64,000 nt of DNA from Phycisphaerae bacterium (GTDB lineage Bacteria; Planctomycetota; Phycisphaerae; UBA1845). Positions 16,620 through 25,722 of this stretch are shown piece by piece. The notes beneath the pieces were generated by a model that worked only from the letters and a program-made list of their open reading frames with translations, had not been told where the DNA came from and did not search any database. The DNA is taken from contig JAJDDQ010000048.1 of the NCBI GenBank assembly GCA_029260215.1, positions 1-64,000 on the forward strand, written 5' to 3'. The translations under genes were made by a program, and so were the position numbers. Every line of letters starts with the position of its first letter. Position 1 is the stretch's first letter.

Positions 16620-17668
16620 AGTGGCTGGACGACACGACGCTCGAACACCTGCGCGAGGTCGCGGATTGGCCTGACTTTTCGGGGACGCGATACAAAGTTC
16701 TCGAAGCCATTGGTCAGGGCGGTATGGGCACGGTCTACCGCGCGGAGGATCGCGAGCTGAATCGGGAGGTGGCTATCAAAGTCGTGCGCGATCCCGAATT
16801 CGACGCCGACGTCGCCCAACGCATGCTCAACGAAGCCCGCATCGTCGCGCAACTTGAGCACCCTGGCATCGTGCCGGTTCATGACGTTGGCACACTTGAC
16901 GATCGACGCATCTATTATGTGATGAAGCTGGTGCGCGGGCGACGACTCGATGCGTTCGTCACGGACAACACAACGATCGGCGCACGTTTGCGCCTGTTCG
17001 AGCGCATCTGCGAAACGGTGGCATTCGCCCACGCACAGGGTGTGATCCATCGCGATTTGAAACCGCAAAACGTCATGGTGGGATCGTTCGGAGAAGTCCT
17101 TGTTCTGGATTGGGGCGTCGCACGATCCAGCGCACGCCAACCGATCGCATCGACACCGCACGAGACAAATAAGACGCGAACAGGCACGCCGATGAACGAG
17201 AATGAAACGCTTACACGGATGACCGCGATGGGCACGACCATCGGCACGCCGGCCTACATGCCACCGGAACAGGCGCTTGGCCACATTGATCGGATTGACG
17301 AACGCAGCGATGTGTACGCACTGGGCGCGATGCTCTACTTCCTGCTGACCGGACGCGCCCCGCACAGCCGCAAACACTTAGCCGACGCGGGCGACGACAT
17401 CCCCCCGCCGAGGAAAGTCAATCGGCGGGTGAGCAAACAGATCAATGCGGTGTGTATGAAGGCGATGCACGCCGACCCCGAGCACCGTTACGATTCCGCC
17501 GAGTCACTGCGAACAGACGTTGCCCGTTTTCTGGGCGGAGACGCCGTCAACGCCTACCGTGAAAGACCGATCGAGCGATTGGCACGCATCGTGTCAAAGA
17601 ACAAGGCGATCGTCGCGATGGTGGCTGCCTATTTGCTCATGCGCATTTTGCTGATAATTTTCTCGTGA
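16616..17668 (+). CDS. Serine/threonine protein kinase, membrane-anchored
   Basis: About 350 residues. Kinase motifs are complete: glycine loop GQGGMGTVY (33-41), VAIK with K55, HRDLKPQN with catalytic D147, DWG with D165 in place of DFG (common in planctomycete kinases), GTPAYMPPEQA activation segment end, and DVYALGAMLYFLLTGRAP. An insert of about 30 residues rich in Thr separates DWG and GTPAYMPP and may hold autophosphorylation sites. A single C-terminal membrane segment (about 328-349) tethers it, with no extracellular sensor domain beyond it, which is unusual. It overlaps the sigma gene, and the two probably form a signalling pair. Confidence 0.95.
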   Translation: MKWLDDTTLEHLREVADWPDFSGTRYKVLEAIGQGGMGTVYRAEDRELNREVAIKVVRDPEFDADVAQRMLNEARIVAQLEHPGIVPVHDVGTLDDRRIYYVMKLVRGRRLDAFVTDNTTIGARLRLFERICETVAFAHAQGVIHRDLKPQNVMVGSFGEVLVLDWGVARSSARQPIASTPHETNKTRTGTPMNENETLTRMTAMGTTIGTPAYMPPEQALGHIDRIDERSDVYALGAMLYFLLTGRAPHSRKHLADAGDDIPPPRKVNRRVSKQINAVCMKAMHADPEHRYDSAESLRTDVARFLGGDAVNAYRERPIERLARIVSKNKAIVAMVAAYLLMRILLIIFS

Positions 17669-17747
17669 CGGTAAAGGCCTCGTCGCGCATGTTGAATAAG
17701 AGGTTGCCCGCCGGGGAGTCCGGCGACATAGAGCAAGGTGATTGAAA

Positions 17748-18113
17748 ATGAGCAAAGTGATACTCGGATTGATTCTCGGCGGCGCGCTCGGCGTGCTGGA
17801 TGGATTGTCGTCGTTGCTGTCGGCGGGCGACGACCCCGCCGTGACAGAAGGCATCGTTGGAATTGTTATTGGTTCAACCTTCAAAGGGCTCGTCGGCGGC
17901 GTGATGACCGGATTCTTCGCCAAGAAGTACCAGTCACTGCCCGTCGGGATTCTATTCGGATTATGCGTCGCACTGTTCTTCGCATACCTGATCGCCGCGA
18001 TGCAGGGAAAGTATTACTTCGAGATCATGCTGCCCGGCGGAATCATGGGCGCGATCGTTGGGTTCGCGACGCAACAGTATGGCCTCAGTTCCAAACCCGC
18101 GTCGCAGGCGTAG
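17748..18113 (+). CDS. Small multi-pass membrane protein of unknown function
   Basis: About 121 residues, start at ATG 17748 with AAGG ten bases upstream. Three or four hydrophobic segments are seen (about 3-22, 36-58, 65-85 and 95-112), with glycine-zipper-like patterns (GLILGGALGVLDG; GIVIGSTFKGLVGG; GGIMGAIVGF). I do not recognise the family. It follows the kinase by about 80 bases in the same direction, and may be part of the sigma/kinase unit. Confidence 0.75.
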   Translation: MSKVILGLILGGALGVLDGLSSLLSAGDDPAVTEGIVGIVIGSTFKGLVGGVMTGFFAKKYQSLPVGILFGLCVALFFAYLIAAMQGKYYFEIMLPGGIMGAIVGFATQQYGLSSKPASQA

Positions 18114-18317
18114 CAAGTTCAAGTTGCGAAATGCGCGAAACGTCTCGCGACGCCGCGACTGCGTCATCCGGACCGGCGCAATCGTCGGGGGTTGCCCACG
18201 CGGGCGGCCCTTTCGTGCGTGGTGGGAACCCGTCATTTCATCGGCCTTGATCTTTAACAACGCATTTCGCGCGTGGCTGCTTTCGCGTGGCCGGTGCGGT
18301 TGGTACGATGCGACGCG

Positions 18318-19559
18318 ATGGGACTCATCGTGCAGAAATTCGGCGGAACGAGCGTGGCCGACGCGACCAAGATTCACCGCGCCGCCCGGCGGGCGATCAA
18401 AGCCAAGCTGGACGGTCATCGCGTTGTCATGGTGGTTTCCGCGATGGGGAAAACGACGGACAAACTCGTCGCGCTGGCCAACGAGGTGGCGGACAACCCG
18501 CCGAAACGCGAGTGGGACATGCTGCTCACCACCGGCGAACAGGTGTCGATCGCGCTGATGGCCATGGCGATCCACTCCGCCGGCCACGAAGCGATCAGTC
18601 TGACGGCTGCACAGCTTGGGCTGATGACGGACAGCGTACACGCCAAAGCCCGCATCCAGAGAATCGAACGCGAGCGGCTGGAGCGCGAGCTTGAACTCGG
18701 CAAAATCGTCATTGTGGCTGGGTTTCAGGGGATCGACAAAACGGGCGAAATCACGACGCTGGGACGCGGTGCGTCGGACACGACGGCGGCGGCGCTGGCG
18801 TCTGTGTTGAACGCGGACACGTGCGAGATCTATACGGACGTCGATGGCGTGTACACAGCCGATCCGCGACTGGTGCCGGATGCGCGGAAAATCAACCGCA
18901 TCAGTTACGACGAGATGCTCGAGATGGCCTCCTCGGGGGCCGGGGTCATGCACTCGCGGGCCATCGAGTTCGGCATGCGTTTCGGCGTTCCAATTCATGT
19001 GCGCAGCTCACTCACAGACGTGGAGGGTACGATGATAATGGCTGAAACGGAGGGTATGGAAGCCATCGCGATCCGCGCGGTGACGCTGCGGCAGGACTTG
19101 GCTGTCATCTTCGTCACGGGCATCCCCAACAAGCGCGGCATGACGTCGAAGCTGTTCGCGGAGATCGGTGCGCGCAACATCGTCGTGGACGACATCGTGC
19201 AGAATCTCTACGAATCGGGGCAGCGGGCCAACGTGGGTTTCGTGATCGAGTCCGCCGACGCACCCATCGCGCGCGAAGTGGCGGAACGGTTGGCGCGGGA
19301 GAATGATTTCGGCGGCGTTGAGATTTACGACGGCGTGTCCAAGGTCAGCGCGATCGGCGTGGGGATGCGTTCGCACTCCGGGGTGGCTGCCAAAATGTTT
19401 GAAACACTCACCGAAGCCGGCATCGACATTCACACGATTTCGACGAGCGAAATTGTGATCGGTTGCGTACTGCCGCGCAACGATGGCCCCCGCGCTCTAG
19501 CCGCCCTGCACGCCGCGTTCGACCTCGCCACCCCGCCCGAGGCGGGTCGCACGCAGTAG
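18318..19559 (+). CDS. lysC: Aspartate kinase
   Basis: About 413 residues, the usual size of monofunctional aspartokinase. It phosphorylates aspartate, the first step to lysine, threonine, methionine and diaminopimelate. The start KFGGTSVAD carries the ATP/aspartate-binding lysine; GRGASDTTAAALA and VDGVYTADPR mark the catalytic domain. Two ACT domains follow (about 260-330 and 340-405), with MTSKLFAEIGARNI and SGVAAKMFETLTEAGI, the allosteric site for end-product inhibition. ATG 18318 gives the canonical MGLIVQKFGG beginning. The gene stands alone. Confidence 0.96.
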   Translation: MGLIVQKFGGTSVADATKIHRAARRAIKAKLDGHRVVMVVSAMGKTTDKLVALANEVADNPPKREWDMLLTTGEQVSIALMAMAIHSAGHEAISLTAAQLGLMTDSVHAKARIQRIERERLERELELGKIVIVAGFQGIDKTGEITTLGRGASDTTAAALASVLNADTCEIYTDVDGVYTADPRLVPDARKINRISYDEMLEMASSGAGVMHSRAIEFGMRFGVPIHVRSSLTDVEGTMIMAETEGMEAIAIRAVTLRQDLAVIFVTGIPNKRGMTSKLFAEIGARNIVVDDIVQNLYESGQRANVGFVIESADAPIAREVAERLARENDFGGVEIYDGVSKVSAIGVGMRSHSGVAAKMFETLTEAGIDIHTISTSEIVIGCVLPRNDGPRALAALHAAFDLATPPEAGRTQ

Positions 19560-19612
19560 GCATACACGGCATCGCCTCTTCCTTTCCGCATTGCAAAGGA
19601 GGTGTTTGGACC

Positions 19613-19650
19613 GGGGACATAGGTAACACCTGTTCGGAGACATGGGTAAC
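19613..19650 (+). repeat. Tandem GGxGACATxGGTAAC repeats, relic IS-like end
   Basis: GGGGACATAGGTAAC at 19613-19627 and GGAGACATGGGTAAC at 19636-19650 repeat with a 23-base period. Paired GACAT-GGTAAC motifs of this kind are often seen at the ends of IS481/IS3-like elements, but no transposase is adjacent, so this would be a remnant. It lies just upstream of the GIY-YIG gene. Confidence 0.6.
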
Positions 19651-19682
19651 GCACTCTGTCGCTTGTATTGGGCTGACGGAAG

Positions 19683-19711
19683 TTGTTACAGTATCAATAG
19701 GATTCGATAAA
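19683..19711 (+). promoter_or_regulatory. Sigma-70-type promoter for the GIY-YIG gene
   Basis: TTGTTA at 19683-19688 and GATAAA at 19706-19711 with a 17-base spacer. The predicted start is near 19718, about 37 bases before the ATG at 19755. Confidence 0.5.
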
Positions 19712-19754
19712 CTGTGAAGCTGGTGGTGACCGCTTGAGGCCCAGTAACTGGGAA

Positions 19755-20489
19755 ATGTCGAAACATATGGACAAAGCTCATATCCTCTCCGAGATCAAAA
19801 GAACGGCGGATGAGAACGACGGCAAACCACTCGGGGCAGGCAGGTTCCAGAATGCGACTGGCATAAGAAAAAGCGATTGGGAGTCCAAGTATTGGGCTCG
19901 ATGGGGTGACGCACTGTCGGAGGCGGGATACGAGCCGAATCCGATACAATCCGCCTACGACGATGCGTATCTCTTGGAGATGCTGGTCTCCCTTATCCAA
20001 GAACTCGGTAGCTTCCCGACCGTACGGGAATTCAGAATCAAGGCTCATTCGGATGAAACCTTTCCGAGCTACAGCGTCTTTGCCCGCTTCGTCCCAGGCA
20101 AAGGCCGGAAGGCAGAGCTCGCCAGAAAGGTATTCAATTATGCTCAAAGGAAGGGCGGCTTGGCCGATGTTGTCGCCATCTGCCAACCCCTCTGCAAGGC
20201 TACCGATCCTATTGACGACCATTCCGAGCAATGGGGCTATGTCTACCTAATCAAGTCGGGTCGCAACTACAAGATCGGCAAAAGCAGCGACCCCGAAAGA
20301 CGGGCAGGTGAAGTGGAGCTTCTGCTTCCCGACAAGACCACCTTAGTACATAAGATCAAGACTGACGACCCTTCGGGCATCGAAGCCTACTGGCATAGGA
20401 GGTTCGCCCCAAAGCGGAAGCGGGGTGAATGGTTTAGCCTGGCCTCGGGTGATGTGGCAGCCTTCAAGCGGCGAAAGCAATTCATGTAA
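19755..20489 (+). CDS. GIY-YIG nuclease-family protein with homing-endonuclease-associated repeats
   Basis: About 244 residues from ATG 19755 (ATG 19767 and TTG 19734 are alternatives). Two N-terminal helix-turn-helix-like repeats of the homing-endonuclease-associated type are visible (about 5-58 and 70-125; ELGSFPTVREF). The C-terminal domain begins WGYVYLIKSGRNYKIGKSSD and has ERR and a later GIEAYWHRRF glutamate. That is the T5orf172/MUG113 branch of GIY-YIG. The family cuts DNA in selfish elements or acts in defence; here it is next to a relic IS-like end and has a more even base composition than neighbours, so it is probably acquired DNA. Confidence 0.88.
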   Translation: MSKHMDKAHILSEIKRTADENDGKPLGAGRFQNATGIRKSDWESKYWARWGDALSEAGYEPNPIQSAYDDAYLLEMLVSLIQELGSFPTVREFRIKAHSDETFPSYSVFARFVPGKGRKAELARKVFNYAQRKGGLADVVAICQPLCKATDPIDDHSEQWGYVYLIKSGRNYKIGKSSDPERRAGEVELLLPDKTTLVHKIKTDDPSGIEAYWHRRFAPKRKRGEWFSLASGDVAAFKRRKQFM

Positions 20490-20587
20490 ACGCAAACTGC
20501 CACGCCGCTTCTATGCCGCATACCGATACCCACTTTGCGGGGGGGGCGGCGGCGCAGGAAGAGCGGAAGAGAAAGAACCTCTCCCGG

Positions 20588-20608
20588 CCCCTCCTTTGCG
20601 AGGAGGGG
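20588..20608. terminator. GC-rich hairpin between convergent genes
   Basis: CCCCTCCT and AGGAGGGG pair perfectly around a TTGCG loop. It lies between the ends of the GIY-YIG gene and the minus-strand radical SAM gene, so it can stop transcription from both sides, though no T-run follows. The same short hairpin could also be a dispersed repeat. Confidence 0.45.
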
Positions 20609-20624
20609 AGGAAGATGGTTGCGG

Positions 20625-22016
20625 CTACCACTTGGACCAGAGCATTGCGGGGAGGGCTACGCGCATGGTCTTCATGCGACTCAGGAAGTTTTCGTAGGGG
20701 TGGCGGACGCACTTCATCGCCCATTGCGGCGACAGGTAGAACGTGCGGTAGGCACGCTTGGCCGCTGCGCGGATATCGCTGTTGCTGAAGTTGGGGTAGT
20801 CGGGCTCGCCGTTTTCGTTGAGCCAGCCATTGTCCACGCACTCTTTGTGAAACGGTGTGCCTTCGAGCACGTTGGCTAACTGGAACTGTGCGGTGTGGGG
20901 GTTCAAGCGCTTGGCCCAGCGGATGGTGCGCTCGGCGGACTCGAGTGATTCGCCCGGGAAACCAATGGCGAAGTCGCCGTGGATGCGCAGGCCGGCACGC
21001 TTCGCATTGCGCGTGAACTCCTCCATCACTTTGATGGAGACGCCCTTCCGGATTCTCTTGAGAATTTCCGGGTCGCCTGATTCGTAGCCGACGTGCAGGT
21101 TACGACAGTTAGCCTGCTTCATGAGTTTCATCGTGTCGTAGCTCAGGTTGCTGCGGGCGTAGCAGGACCATGAATTTTTCAGGTTTCGATGGATCATCTC
21201 GTTGCTCAGCTCAACGGCGCGATCGTCGGTGAGCATATCGTCCTGAATCATGACCGCGCGGACGTCGGGCAGGTCGCGCTCGATGAATTCGAATTCGTCG
21301 ACAAGGTTCTCCACGCTGCGCATGTTGTAGGTTCGCCCCGTGACGAATGTATGCACCCACAGGCAAAACGTACACTGTCCCCAATGGCAGCCTCGGCCGC
21401 TCATGATATCGATGAACGGGTGGTATTCGGAGATGGTCTTATAGTCGTAGATGTCGAGTTGCTTGCTGAAAAAGCGGCTGACGAACGGGATGTCGTCGAG
21501 CTGCTCGCTGGTGAGGTAGGGACGATTTTCGTTCTGAACGATGCGGTCGCCGTCGCGCCACAGCAGGTTTTTGATGGTGCGCGGATCGTGTCCGTCGGCC
21601 AACTCCATCAGGGGGAATTCCATCTCACTGGTGATGCCGTATTGCACCGCGTGAGCACAAGCGAACGTCTCCTCCGGACGGGCTGAGAAATAGGGACCGG
21701 CCAACACGGTGAGGCAGCCGAGTTTCTCGGTCAGTCGATCGGCGATTTCGACGTCGTTGAGGCGACTCTTTTGCCCGGAGTAGACGACGAGCATGTCCGG
21801 TCGAAACTCGCTGACAACGCGTTCGGTCGCGGCGTGGTCGAGGTAGGCAGACGGCGCGTCGACCAGCTTGACGGTGTGGCCACACTTTTCGAGCCAGGCA
21901 CCGGCGTATCCCAGCCAGACGGGATACCACTGCGTGGAAGAGAGCGATACGAAGTCGCAGCGGGCGTTGCGCATGTAGTCGGTGACATAGGGTGGTGATA
22001 GAAGAAGTATTCTCAT
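20625..22016 (-). CDS. B12-binding domain radical SAM protein
   Basis: About 463 residues. A cobalamin-binding-like Rossmann domain occupies 1-140 (RILLLSPPY, then VYSGQKSRL and VLAGPYFSARPEE). The radical SAM core begins at DIMSGRGCHWGQCTFC with C210, C215 and C218. The spacing is C-x4-C-x2-C, one residue longer than the usual CX3CX2C. GDFAIGFPGES near 355 and the HVGYESGDPEIL strand are typical of the fold. Such enzymes do methylation or other radical chemistry on unreactive carbon. It is the last gene of a minus-strand polysaccharide set, so the substrate may be a sugar, lipid carrier or peptide; this is inference. Confidence 0.88.
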   Translation of the reverse strand: MRILLLSPPYVTDYMRNARCDFVSLSSTQWYPVWLGYAGAWLEKCGHTVKLVDAPSAYLDHAATERVVSEFRPDMLVVYSGQKSRLNDVEIADRLTEKLGCLTVLAGPYFSARPEETFACAHAVQYGITSEMEFPLMELADGHDPRTIKNLLWRDGDRIVQNENRPYLTSEQLDDIPFVSRFFSKQLDIYDYKTISEYHPFIDIMSGRGCHWGQCTFCLWVHTFVTGRTYNMRSVENLVDEFEFIERDLPDVRAVMIQDDMLTDDRAVELSNEMIHRNLKNSWSCYARSNLSYDTMKLMKQANCRNLHVGYESGDPEILKRIRKGVSIKVMEEFTRNAKRAGLRIHGDFAIGFPGESLESAERTIRWAKRLNPHTAQFQLANVLEGTPFHKECVDNGWLNENGEPDYPNFSNSDIRAAAKRAYRTFYLSPQWAMKCVRHPYENFLSRMKTMRVALPAMLWSKW

Positions 22017-22053
22017 GGTGTCACCTTACGGCACTCCATTGCGTTGATGGTTT

Positions 22054-23292
22054 TCAGTGCGTCATTCCCGCGACGACGGTCGTCGGAGTCGGGACGCGGA
22101 CGGCAGCCGGCTCCGTGCGGCGGGCCGGCGATTCTCCGTTGATGCGTTTGTAATGGCTGTCCTGCCGAAAAAACGTGTAGGTCAAAGCGGCTGCGAATAC
22201 GATGGCCAATGGAAATACGAATGCGGTCGCGAAAGTCACGAGGCTGAAGCGCTCGTTGCCGGCGGGCAGATCGACGGACAGTGCCGCCCTTCTGGCCATC
22301 AGCAGCCCGACGAAAAGCGTCAGGATCGAAAGCCCGACGACATCGAATTGGCCGAAGTTGACGAGCGTCGCGCCGAAAACGATCCACGCACCAGCCAGCC
22401 ACGGCAGGAGCAGTTGTTGAGCGAGGACTGTGGAGAAGATCGGCTTCCAGCGAGCGCTCATATCGGGCAGACGGTGACAGACGCGCAGCATTTCGCGAAG
22501 CACCGCATTGGCTTTTCGGTATTTGTGAATGAAGAATTCGCGCAGTCCGGTCGGCGTGCGCAGCTCTTCCACGGTGGCGCGCGACGAGTAAGTCGTCCTG
22601 TGGCCAGCCATGTTGGCGAGGACCGCGGCGTAGACATCGTCGGCGATGACGTCGCCCGGGAAACGCTCGATCAGACCTCTGCGAAAGGCGTAGCAACAGG
22701 CTGCGACGATAGGCACGTGGGCGACTTTGCTTTCAAGCAGTCGTACGCGGTTTTGGGCGGCCCAGTAGCATTGATCGATGGGCAGGCCGCCGCTTGGGGT
22801 TGTGCAGGCCCCCACGAGCGCGACACGCGGATCGGCTTGGAATTCAGCTGCCACCCAAGTCAGCGTGTCCGTGGCGAGACGGGCGTCTGCATCGGTGATG
22901 ACAATGTACTCGCCGGCGAGCGTCGGCAGAATGTGGTTGAGCTGATTGATTTTTCCACCCTGCGGGCAGACCTCGACGCGGACGTGCGGGTGATCGGCGG
23001 ACAGTGTGCGGAGAATCTCGACGGTGCGGTCGGTAGACCCGCCGTCGGCAAGAACGATTTCCATACGATCGGCAGGATAGTCACACGAGAGGAGGTTGCG
23101 GAGCTTGTGGGCGATGATGTCGGATTCGTTGTAGCAGGGCACGATGATCGACAGCGTGGGGAATTCTGTGATGGCGCTGATGTCGGGCGTACGCCGATCG
23201 TCGCCGACGAACTTCAGCCACACAAAGTAGCCGCTCACCAGCCACAAGAGCATCATCGTAACGGTCATGAAGCCGATCAGGCTTATCCACAT
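22054..23292 (-). CDS. Membrane-bound family 2 glycosyltransferase (processive type)
   Basis: About 412 residues. An N-terminal membrane segment (about 5-27) precedes the GT-A domain: LSIIVPCYNESD, ADGGSTDRT, VITDADAR (DxD), then DVIADDVYAA (TED-like acid). The QxxRW-like position reads KYRKANAVLRE, so the full processivity motif is not certain. Three or four C-terminal membrane segments (about 275-375) follow. It resembles hyaluronan/cellulose-synthase-like transferases that build and extrude glycans. Located 37 bases upstream of the radical SAM gene, likely in the same transcript. Confidence 0.9.
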   Translation of the reverse strand: MWISLIGFMTVTMMLLWLVSGYFVWLKFVGDDRRTPDISAITEFPTLSIIVPCYNESDIIAHKLRNLLSCDYPADRMEIVLADGGSTDRTVEILRTLSADHPHVRVEVCPQGGKINQLNHILPTLAGEYIVITDADARLATDTLTWVAAEFQADPRVALVGACTTPSGGLPIDQCYWAAQNRVRLLESKVAHVPIVAACCYAFRRGLIERFPGDVIADDVYAAVLANMAGHRTTYSSRATVEELRTPTGLREFFIHKYRKANAVLREMLRVCHRLPDMSARWKPIFSTVLAQQLLLPWLAGAWIVFGATLVNFGQFDVVGLSILTLFVGLLMARRAALSVDLPAGNERFSLVTFATAFVFPLAIVFAAALTYTFFRQDSHYKRINGESPARRTEPAAVRVPTPTTVVAGMTH

Positions 23293-23412
23293 GCGAACCG
23301 ATCCCCGTTTGACTGCAAGACGGAAATGCCCATACCGGTGACGTTCATTCGGAACGGGCTTCCGGGGGTTTTATCGGCCAATGGGGGAGGCGTCTGAATT
23401 AAGCAAGCGTGG

Positions 23413-25341
23413 TCATCTCGGCGACGCGGCGTCGGCAAGGTGATTCGCATGACGCACGACGCGATAAACGCGCGAGGCGGGCGTGGTAGCGAGGGCTCGC
23501 GTTTCGGAATCGTCGAAGATCAATTCAAGCGGCAAACCGTCAGGCCAATCAGTCGGGAACGGCTCGCGGAGACAGACGTAATCGACATTGTTGGTTTCGA
23601 GAGTGTCGGCTGTGACGGTTTCGGTCCCAGTCAACGCTCGCCAGTGAAGCCTGCTGATGGGCTCGTTGGTCAGTTCCTCGCCGAGCAGCGCGTAAGTGAG
23701 AGGCTCTTCTCCGAGGTAGACGATTCGGGCACCGGGTTCGAGTTCATCAATCACGGGCGGAATCTGATAGAACCAGCTTCGCGAGTGGTTTTTGTCGCGT
23801 AATCGACTGAGCAGAGTGTGGGCCGGCTTGAGTGTGGCGGCGGCGGCGGTGGCGAACAGCGCGATACACAGCACTGCCACAGCCGTACGCCCGCGCGCCG
23901 CGAGCACGGGCTGCCACGCGGCGGACGATACCACGATCGCGATCATCACAAAGGGCAGGACGAATCGAATCATGTCCTCGAAGACGGTCAGCAGCAGGAC
24001 GACGCCAACCACACAGAACACCACAAGAATGCGTCGCCATTGATCCTGCGACAGGCTTGTCTTCCTGCGACATCGCCAGGCAGCCACGATCAAACCGATG
24101 GGCACGAACGCGGCGAATGCAGCACCAAGCCCGTTGTCCAGCCCGTACGGATAGCCTTGGCCTGATTTCGATTCGCGCCAGGGATAACCGCCCCACCGGA
24201 CGATTTTTCGGACGAAACTTTTCTCGGCGAACCAGGCGTCTTCACCGGCGATACTCACCGTGGGAAGAATTCCGCCGCCGTCGAAATCGAGGACCATCGG
24301 GTAAACCGGGTTCCCCGTTTCCACCGTAGCCCGCAGAAACCAGAAGCCGGAGCAGACCATCGCGCCAGCCATGAAAACACCCAGCCCGGCTGCGACCCGC
24401 GCTGGCGTGCGGTGTTTTGACCATTCATTGAGTATGAGCACAATCGCGATCAGGACCGTCAGCGGCAGGAAAGTCGTCTTGCTCCCCAGCGCAATTCCGG
24501 CGAACAGCCCGGACACGGCCAGCAGACTGAACGCGGCCCGCTGAGTGCCGCACCGTGACACCCAAATCAGCGCGAGCACGGCAGCCAGCCAATGCGCCGC
24601 GGCGAAGATATCCACATAGCCTGAGAAACTTTGAAACACCACGATCGGCAGGCAAAGCGTCGTGCAAAGGGCGAGCGTCGCCGCCTCACGACCGCCTCCC
24701 AAGCGTCGCGTCAGGCTCCACGCGACGGCAGCCAGAAGCAGGACGCTGGAAACGTGCGCGAAGGAGATCATCCGCTCGTCACCGGCGGACGCGAACAGAA
24801 ACGCGACAATGCTTCCATTCGACGGCCAACAGTAGCCGCTGTGATTCTCGACGAGATTCAGCCCACCCTCGCGCGCCCACTTGAACACCTGCGGAAGATG
24901 GTAATTCATCGCGTCGTACCCGCTGGGGTAGCGGAGGGCTGCGTCGATCGCGAAAACGACGTACACACCGGCCACAATCACGACGGGCCAAAGCCAAATA
25001 CGCGACCCGGTCGAATTCTCGGCCTGTTGGATCGGGATTGGAGCCGATCGAATCCCTTGTTTGGCGATGAGCCATCGGGCTGCGACCGTGATCGCGACAA
25101 ACGTGAGCGTCACCGCGCCAAGCGTCACAAAGGCAAAGCCGGAAAGCAAAGACACTGTCGCAAGCAGGTGGATGGACGCGATCAATCCCGACATGGGCAC
25201 AACGAACGCGAGTGCCCATCGGTCGGGTCGCTCACACACGCCGAGGGTGCGCATCCAATCGCTGCCCGCCCGCCACGCGACGGTCCAAGTGACAGCCACG
25301 ACGATCAGGAGTGCGACATCGACGGTACTCATCCGAATCAC
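23413..25341 (-). CDS. Polytopic membrane glycosyltransferase-like protein (GT39/PMT type)
   Basis: About 642 residues with about 11-13 hydrophobic segments. The periplasmic loop SGYDAMNYHLPQVFKWA near 150 matches the catalytic first loop of GT39/ArnT-like transferases, where the acidic residue is needed. A C-terminal soluble tail of about 130 residues holds EEPLTYALLGEELTNEP. Such proteins use polyprenyl-phosphate sugars on the periplasmic side. Its ATG overlaps the stop of a tiny upstream membrane peptide gene (ATGA). ATG 25332 is an alternative start. A polymerase role (Wzy) cannot be ruled out because no other Wzy candidate was recognised. Confidence 0.8.
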   Translation of the reverse strand: MIRMSTVDVALLIVVAVTWTVAWRAGSDWMRTLGVCERPDRWALAFVVPMSGLIASIHLLATVSLLSGFAFVTLGAVTLTFVAITVAARWLIAKQGIRSAPIPIQQAENSTGSRIWLWPVVIVAGVYVVFAIDAALRYPSGYDAMNYHLPQVFKWAREGGLNLVENHSGYCWPSNGSIVAFLFASAGDERMISFAHVSSVLLLAAVAWSLTRRLGGGREAATLALCTTLCLPIVVFQSFSGYVDIFAAAHWLAAVLALIWVSRCGTQRAAFSLLAVSGLFAGIALGSKTTFLPLTVLIAIVLILNEWSKHRTPARVAAGLGVFMAGAMVCSGFWFLRATVETGNPVYPMVLDFDGGGILPTVSIAGEDAWFAEKSFVRKIVRWGGYPWRESKSGQGYPYGLDNGLGAAFAAFVPIGLIVAAWRCRRKTSLSQDQWRRILVVFCVVGVVLLLTVFEDMIRFVLPFVMIAIVVSSAAWQPVLAARGRTAVAVLCIALFATAAAATLKPAHTLLSRLRDKNHSRSWFYQIPPVIDELEPGARIVYLGEEPLTYALLGEELTNEPISRLHWRALTGTETVTADTLETNNVDYVCLREPFPTDWPDGLPLELIFDDSETRALATTPASRVYRVVRHANHLADAASPR

Positions 25342-25445
25342 CCGCTCAATTTTCCGGCCAACCGGGACGCTTCAGCCAGAAACGCGCGCAGCGCATCCGA
25401 AAAAACCAGGTGGACAGCCAGGCTGACGACGGCCAGGAGAAGCAT
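25338..25445 (-). CDS. Small single-pass membrane peptide, coupled to the GT39-like gene
   Basis: A 35-residue peptide, start at ATG 25445 (GAGGT nine bases upstream) and stop overlapping the next ATG as ATGA. It begins MLLLAVVSLAVHLVF and continues with a short amphipathic basic tail. The four-base overlap and the hydrophobic profile support a real gene; a longer form would need a start upstream, with an ATG at 25556. No family is recognised. It may assist membrane insertion or activity of the following polytopic protein. Confidence 0.5.
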   Translation of the reverse strand: MLLLAVVSLAVHLVFSDALRAFLAEASRLAGKLSG

Positions 25446-25722
25446 CCACCGACCTCGCTCATCGCTGATGCCACGATCTCGCGTTGAATGATTCGACGGC
25501 GTGCGACCAGCCTCGGAATCTTTTCGACGCTCGGTGGATGTCACGACGGACGATTGCACGATTCGGCTCCCGGGTGGGTGCGCGTACCGACATTGGGGCG
25601 CACGCTCCGCTTACTTATCGGCCTATCGGGCGCGGCGTTTCAGTTTTGCATTCGTGAAAACGCGCCGATCCATGCGAAAAATGTGTCTGAGAAGGCGATT
25701 CGCCCAACCCATGCCGTGAATT

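Noticed and set aside
22057-23397. A long plus-strand open frame opposite the family 2 glycosyltransferase gene
   Set aside because: It is antisense to a gene with clear GT2 motifs and its product is a His/Arg/Gly-rich sequence without any motif.
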